From Saccoglossus kowalevskii (lineage: Eukaryota; Hemichordata; Enteropneusta; Harrimaniidae): 10,662 nt of DNA. The stretch covers positions 36,196 to 46,857 of the forward strand of contig NW_003134362.1 of assembly GCF_000003605.2 (NCBI RefSeq), given 5' to 3'. Positions 7,401 to 10,662 of the stretch are shown here, piece by piece. The notes under the pieces are model-generated. The model worked only from the letters and a program-made list of their open reading frames with translations, had not been told where the DNA came from and did not search any database. The number at the start of each line of letters is the position of its first letter. Position 1 is the first letter of the stretch. The position numbers and the translations under genes are program-made.

Positions 7401-10199
7401 TGTCGCAGACATTCTTCCTAACACCAAAATTTCAACATTGCCAGCAAAGTTGCTGACTGATTTGCTAAGCGCGTCTCGAGATATGGTCAGTTCAAACTGC
7501 TTTTACGAGGGTGTGCCATTCGACTAAATGTGCTCATTCACAAGGGTTATAACAAACACACAGCGACTGTTCTGTCATTTCATACTATGTCAGTACATAC
7601 AATTTATTTGGATAACTTTGTCATTTATTATATACAAATTTATACGATTTGAACTGAAATAAATTGAAAGGCAATTGCATCACAATATTCTATTTATATA
7701 TTCACATGTCCCGGCCCCCTTATATTCGTCTGCTGTTGTAATAGCGCAACGATCTCCCAGCATGCATAGCAAAACAGACAGCAACTTAGCTGGGAATGTT
7801 GCTGTTTTGGTGTTCGGAGCAATATGGCAGTGACCGTGTAACTATACTTTATGCTATAACTTTAATTTCAAGTAAAGTATTTGAATGTAACATCAATAAT
7901 CTTGAACGAGTCAATGATGGTGTTGCAGTTCACTCCAAATAAGAAAAAAAAAATGTATGTTTTAATTGAACAGAAATACCCACAAAAAAATTACAGGATG
8001 TTTGATATTTAGTAGTTGTCATGCATAAAACATAGTACAATTATAGTAAGTTGTCTATCATGCAGCAAGCAAGTCCCAACAATAATATACAGTGTATGTG
8101 AATAATGTATAATAACTTCGATGAATAGTTATTGCCACTTAATATATGTAGAAAACCTCTCACTGACTCGCGTAAACATCATTTAAACTTTGTGTTCTGT
8201 AGCACCAAGAGGCAAATTGATTTCCAAGACTTTTCCCAAACTCTCTTGCACCCCCCCCTCAAGACATTTTGACCCTTAATTCAGGCCAGGGCAGGGTGGG
8301 CGCAGGGACACTTTACGCAGAGAAACTGAGCCTTTCTAAAATGAATTACTGGTAATAACTACGGAGAAATTTAAAGAATTTTCACAGATTTTTTTATTTT
8401 TCTCGTAATTTAAAGACGACTCAAAGCCTGTCAGAGGACGCTGTACAGTTACTGAGAAATATTATTTAAGAGTATCACAAAATTGAATTTTGAAGCCCTA
8501 TAAAATACAATACAATAAGCACACATGGTCTTGGTGATTACAACAAAGGAAATTATATTGTGTGTTTACTGTACCGCAAGCACCAGTAATCCAGAATTAC
8601 ACAATTTGTGGCCAGGCTAACTGATTTATCTTTTTCATAGAAAACAATCAGTTCATGTTCTTCACATAATGCAAAACAGGAATGCAATTTTAAATCTGAG
8701 ACAGATTTGAGTTTTCTGGTTTCTACAATACAACCATATACGGTGGCAATGAAGTGCGACTCATTGATTCCCGTTCTGCAAGAGCAATTATACTTCAATA
8801 GTGGGTTTCATATCCCGTGTCAAATCAGTCTTGTGCAGGATTAAAAGATGGCATTTTATCAAATTTAAAGTCGAACATTTTACACCTAATTGATTGGCAC
8901 AGAACTCCATATTCATTTTGACCACCACACAGGACAAACAGTAGCACACATGGCAACTCAAATCAGATATACGATCTTGTAGCCGAGCAACCAGAGAATA
9001 CACATTTACCTTTTTCTTCATCTTTCTTTTCATCTTCGTCAGGCTTCAGAAGTTTCTCTTCCTCCGGTTTCTTCTTATCGCCTGTTTCGTCATCCAAGGC
9101 ATATTCTGAAACACCTGAAAATTACAAATATGATCAATTGAATCAGTTCATTGACATTGGAAATGTACTGTAATTGCTCTGCAGTTTTACGTCTTCTTCA
9201 AGTTCACTAAAATTTAAGTTATGCTCAGATAGTATTTAGTGCTTTAACAAGCAGCCTGTAGGCTGAGATAGCTCCACTGTTAGCAATGCACATTTCAATT
9301 AAAGAACTGACAATATCAGAAAATGAACAAATCTGAGAGAGGTCTACCCAAGGTACATATACACGAAGTATCAAAGCATTCAGGCTTGTAGTTTTCAAGC
9401 AGAAGTCGAAAAAGTAAAACATTGATACGGACGATGGACAATCGCTCATATGATAAGCTCCGCTCGACAGCGTAGCTAAAAATGGACAAAACTGACACTT
9501 GAAGGGTTATTTCTGACTAACTCAACAGGCTAATTTCCTGTCACAGCAGTAGACATGCTTGCTCTGGGATTCACAACAGGATAATTCCCTATAACGGTAA
9601 GTTGACATGCCTGCTACTACATTCATTTTATTCTCAGCTTAATTACCAAATTTTTCCTTCAAATAATATTGCGCGACATTACATATCACTTCACATAGTG
9701 TTTTTAACAACAATTTATTTGGTTCATTGTATTGGCAAGATGTATGGGGCCATCAGCCTTATTGAAAAGCATGCATTATGGAGTGCCCAGTACTGTGAGA
9801 ACATTGAGGTAAACATGGCAATTCCTATCCCACTGAGAATTCTAACGACATCTTTACCATTTTGTACAAATTGTACATGTATTTGCAAATACTGTAAGAC
9901 TAGTTTACTTAAATAGATTAAATTGTATATTTAAGAACACAGTTTGCACTATAGAGAATAAACTACCTTGTGTTACTGTCCAAAAACCCACCATGATGAG
10001 TAAAATGTCTTGTACTTCTACAATCATTGAACATTTCTATCCCCACATGGGTAATGTACTCTTAACATATAATTAAATGGGCAGGATAGAGGCTGGTGAG
10101 AACACTAGTAAACATTATGTATATAGCAGAATCTTACCTTGGTCTCCCTTTTCTTCCTCTTTCTTGTCATTCAATGGTACTTCCTCCTCATCCAATTTC
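4306..10199 (-). CDS. Partial spliced gene: cytoplasmic tail of a probable membrane receptor with ITIM and ITSM
   Basis: Five exons on the minus strand (10199-10138, 9114-9010, 7048-6989, 6043-5940, 4440-4306) join without a stop into about 154 residues. Intron phases agree at every junction: 2 into the first exon, then 1, 1, 1 and 0. Every boundary is GT/AG, and donors such as AAG|GTAAGA are strong. The first 110 residues are a Glu/Lys/Asp-rich, probably disordered chain. The last 44 carry VVYAQL (fits [VIL]xYxx[LVI], ITIM) and TEYADI (fits TxYxx[VI], ITSM). Such paired motifs normally sit in the cytoplasmic tails of type I immunoglobulin-superfamily receptors and recruit SH2 phosphatases once phosphorylated. 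The membrane segment and ectodomain are not in the window, so the receptor family is inference. An adhesion molecule with a charged tail, of NCAM, ALCAM or MCAM type, is equally possible. I am confident in the gene structure and unsure of the family. Confidence 0.8.
4485..4504. repeat. GT/GA microsatellite
   Basis: Six and a half GT units are followed directly by about four GA units in intron 4. Confidence 0.8.
5299..5540. repeat. Minisatellite, about four units of 58-62 bp
   Basis: Units start with CAGTT at 5299, 5357, 5419 and 5479, with lengths 58, 62, 60 and about 60. The two middle units are nearly identical (cagttacggtaaatctaatg onward). The first and last are diverged, and both end in tttag[ct]atcaat instead of tttaacattga. 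Length changes shift the frame between units, so the open frame at 5375-5563 is not a repeat protein. Confidence 0.85.
5640..5804. promoter_or_regulatory. Cluster of CArG boxes (possible SRF-bound intronic enhancer)
   Basis: Three exact CC(A/T)6GG sites lie within 146 bp: CCAAATATGG at 5640-5649, CCAAATAAGG at 5725-5734 and CCAAATATGG at 5776-5785. Near matches start at 5660 (CCAAATATGC), 5680 (CCAAATGTCC) and 5796 (CCAATAAGG). The sites at 5640, 5660 and 5680 are exactly 20 bp apart. CArG boxes are the known target of serum response factor. The cluster may instead be a decayed 20-bp tandem repeat that happens to match. Confidence 0.35.
5901..5939 (-). other. Candidate alternative C-terminus by reading through the exon 4 donor
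   Basis: If the donor at 5939-5938 is not used, the frame continues as VREETTEAESKE and stops at TAA (5903-5901). These 12 residues keep the Glu-rich character of exon 4 rather than looking like random intron. The resulting isoform would lack both tyrosine motifs. No AATAAA is seen on the minus strand in the next few hundred bases, so a polyadenylated short transcript is not directly supported. Confidence 0.3.
5940..6043 (-). CDS. Exon 4 (104 nt, strongly acidic)
   Basis: The acceptor is tttctttgtgtgcag|A and the donor ACGAAG|GTAAGA. It encodes the rest of a split Glu and 34 residues, starting NENEKEDKGTEKEE and ending DNKDDDTK. The donor falls on a codon boundary, so the next intron is phase 0, matching the last exon. 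It has almost the same size and composition as exon 2 (34 full codons each), which suggests an exon duplication. Read-through past the donor stays open for 12 residues and then stops; see the separate entry at 5901-5939. Confidence 0.8.
6044..6988 (-). other. Intron 3 (phase 1, 945 bp)
   Basis: It lies between the donor CAG|GTATGC at 6988 and the acceptor at 6044. It holds the 12-bp tandem array (6691-6743) inside a possible small element. It also holds a short direct repeat, atgcattttcttgg, at about 6223 and 6273, and a second, aaaatggctg[tc]cagtcg, at about 6377 and 6475. No further exon is supported. Confidence 0.6.
6627..6781. repeat. Possible small mobile element with a 12-bp tandem array in its centre
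   Basis: The centre (about 6691-6743) is a tandem array of cagacagacgta. The left edge ATTTTAGCCAGTTTG and the right edge read on the opposite strand (ATTTTTAGTCGGTTG) match at roughly 10 of 14 positions, like weak terminal inverted repeats. Many non-autonomous elements in marine invertebrates carry such microsatellite cores. No target duplication is clear, so only the array is certain. Confidence 0.4.
6989..7048 (-). CDS. Exon 3 (60 nt, proline-rich, symmetrical phase 1)
   Basis: The acceptor is ttattaacacag|A and the donor CCAGCAG|GTATGC. It encodes the end of a split Glu and 19 residues, APASPPHDEPPFMKNGMPA, then one base of the next codon. It is proline-rich, unlike the Glu/Lys-rich exons on both sides, and may act as a spacer or as a ligand for proline-binding domains. 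It is 60 nt with phase 1 on both ends, so it is a natural in-frame cassette. This is the weakest of the five exons because it is short and lacks the strong Glu/Lys bias, but its phase fits both neighbours exactly. Confidence 0.65.
7376..7500 (+). repeat. Diverged repeat copy 1
   Basis: This matches the minus strand of 7735-7862 with about 80% identity over the best 55 bases, around aacaccaaaa, ccagc[at]aagttgctg and ttgcta. The match extends at lower identity to gttat...gttac on one side and gat/gag near the other. It overlaps the plus-strand open frame at 7228-7527, which is richer in GC than its surroundings. Confidence 0.6.
7735..7862 (-). repeat. Diverged repeat copy 2 (inverted relative to copy 1)
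   Basis: Read on the minus strand it aligns with copy 1, separated by about 235 bp, so the two could pair as a long RNA hairpin. This copy also carries its own short stem: cagcaac (7779-7785) and gttgctg (7798-7804) pair around a 12-base loop. Confidence 0.6.
9010..9114 (-). CDS. Exon 2 (105 nt, symmetrical phase 1, with a SEYALD tyrosine)
   Basis: The acceptor is tttgtaattttcag|G and the donor AAAAAG|GTAAAT. Only one frame is open; the others stop at TGA. It encodes a split Gly, then 34 residues beginning VSEYALDDETG and ending KKDEEK, then one base of a split Glu. The tyrosine in SEYALD shares the EYA core of the later TEYADI motif. It has Asp at +4 and Leu at +2, so it does not fit the ITIM or ITSM consensus. 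The exon is 105 nt with phase 1 on both sides, so skipping it would keep the frame. A second acceptor nine bases inside (TTTCAG|AA) would remove three residues in frame. Confidence 0.78.
9288..9412 (-). repeat. Third, inverted copy of the left-flank repeat
   Basis: Read on the minus strand, this has ttttcgacttct, then gggtagacctctctcag, then atttgttcatt and gaaatgtgca. These match in the same order the parts of unit 2 at 1177-1300 (ttttcaacttct, aggtagacctctcag, atttgtttatt, gaaatgtgtca). The core match is nearly exact except for a 2-bp insertion. Confidence 0.6.
9523..9620. repeat. 51-bp direct repeat, about two copies
   Basis: caacaggctaatttcctgt... at 9523 recurs as caacaggataattccctat... 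at 9574, each followed by a gacatgc[tc]tgct block. A weaker trace (ggttatttctgactaac) precedes the first copy. Confidence 0.55.
10138..10199 (-). CDS. Exon 1 of the visible part (62 nt, acidic/basic tail segment)
   Basis: The acceptor is tttatttgtag|G and the donor CCAAG|GTAAGA. Only one of three frames is open: one base finishing a codon, then 20 codons starting KLDEEEVPLND and ending KGDQ, then one base. The upstream intron is therefore phase 2 and the downstream one phase 1. Lys-Leu followed by an acidic run would suit the stretch just inside a membrane segment, but that segment is not visible. Nothing upstream to 10662 looks like another exon. The two other frames hit stops within 30 bases, which supports this reading. 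Confidence 0.75.
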
Positions 10200-10662
10200 C
10201 TACAAATAAACAGTAATATTAGACATCTAACCATTCAGACATGTCAAAAACATTATTAGACATCTGTAACCCTTCAAATATTTTCATAAATTGCTGGTTG
10301 AACCAAAGACACTATAGGAACAGACAACTTTGATATAACATGACTAGGGACTCAAATGTAATTTCTAACATTCAAAGTGTTACAAGTGTCTGATGTGACA
10401 AATTCAACTGACAAACAGAATATGTGTATATTATGATCTTCTTTGTAATCACATGATCATTAACAAATAAATAAAATGGTTTGTATCATGAAGTGTTTGA
10501 AACCACAGATCAAGTTTGAAAATCAATTTTATAGACATAAATACATACAGACATGCATTATATTAAATACAAATAAATATTTTCTATTAGTTTCATGTCA
10601 GAAAACTATCATGTTTATCAGAACATCAACAATTGTCACTACACTCGAGATTGACATAATCA
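10200..10662 (-). other. Upstream intron, partial (phase 2)
   Basis: This AT-rich sequence lies upstream of the first visible exon. The only structure seen is a 12-bp direct repeat, tattagacatct, at 10217-10228 and 10254-10265. No exon and no membrane-spanning frame is visible, so the ectodomain and membrane exons must lie further right. Confidence 0.5.

Larger units (their letters stand above)
7049..9009 (-). other. Intron 2 (phase 1, 1961 bp)
   Basis: It lies between the donor AAG|GTAAAT at 9009 and the acceptor at 7049. It holds two inverted copies of a repeat (listed separately) and a more GC-rich stretch at about 8200-8330 with no recognised content. Minus-strand open frames at 8553-8798 and 8788-9033 have no domain I recognise; one begins behind an acceptor-like site discussed in the findings. 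No certain exon. Confidence 0.6.
9115..10137 (-). other. Intron 1 (phase 1, 1023 bp)
   Basis: It lies between the donor AAG|GTAAGA at 10137 and the acceptor at 9115. It contains an inverted copy of the left-flank repeat (9288-9412) and a 51-bp direct repeat (9523-9620). Open frames at 9225-9449, 9316-9498 and 9602-9916 fall in these repeats or lack any recognisable feature. Confidence 0.6.

Noticed and set aside
7228-7527. Plus-strand 99-residue open frame, locally GC-rich, with an acceptor-like site near 7311
   Set aside because: It overlaps repeat copy 1. In the part alignable with copy 2, most differences change the amino acid, so there is no sign of selection on the protein. No domain is recognised.
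8553-8798. Minus-strand 81-residue open frame in intron 2
   Set aside because: It is not in phase with exon 2 at its acceptor-like start, has no recognisable domain, and open frames of this length are expected by chance in 10 kb.

Overview
This is an AT-rich animal genome window. It has introns of about 1 to 2 kb, small exons with GT/AG boundaries, degenerate repeats in non-coding DNA and no prokaryotic gene layout. Nothing in it fixes the species. The intron style, repeat types and the protein tail suggest a marine invertebrate, but that is inference.

One gene is supported, and it runs on the minus strand, right to left. Five small exons (10138-10199, 9010-9114, 6989-7048, 5940-6043, 4306-4440) join in one continuous reading frame of about 154 residues ending at a TAA at 4308-4306. 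The piece has no globular domain and no usable membrane segment. It is a highly charged Glu/Lys/Asp-rich chain followed by a terminal exon with two tyrosine motifs: VVYAQL, an ITIM (immunoreceptor tyrosine-based inhibitory motif), and TEYADI, an ITSM (immunoreceptor tyrosine-based switch motif). They lie 21 residues apart. This is the layout of the cytoplasmic tail of a type I membrane receptor or adhesion molecule, probably of the immunoglobulin superfamily. The ectodomain and membrane exons would lie beyond position 10662.

The 3' end of the gene looks flexible. The sequence offers (a) a read-through end after exon 5940-6043 that removes both tyrosine motifs, (b) a donor-like GTAAGG overlapping the stop codon, with an acceptor only 42 nt on that would open an extra frame with a third motif, LNYVSV, (c) two symmetrical phase-1 exons that could be skipped in frame, and (d) a tandem acceptor that adds or removes three residues. 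About 2.3 kb downstream of the stop (1970-4305) may be 3' UTR, with AATAAA signals at 4030-4025, 2872-2867 and 1989-1984 on the minus strand.

The rest is non-coding. The left 1.9 kb holds a 130-bp imperfect palindrome (528-660) and two tandem units of a roughly 150-bp repeat (1020-1324). A third, inverted copy of that repeat lies 8 kb away in an intron (9288-9412). The introns also hold a 60-bp minisatellite (5299-5540), a cluster of three perfect CArG boxes (5640-5785), a 12-bp tandem array inside a possible small mobile element (6627-6781), and two diverged inverted copies of another repeat (7376-7500 and 7735-7862). The first of these two overlaps an open frame that could be mistaken for a gene. 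No tRNA, rRNA, CRISPR array or bacterial element was seen.
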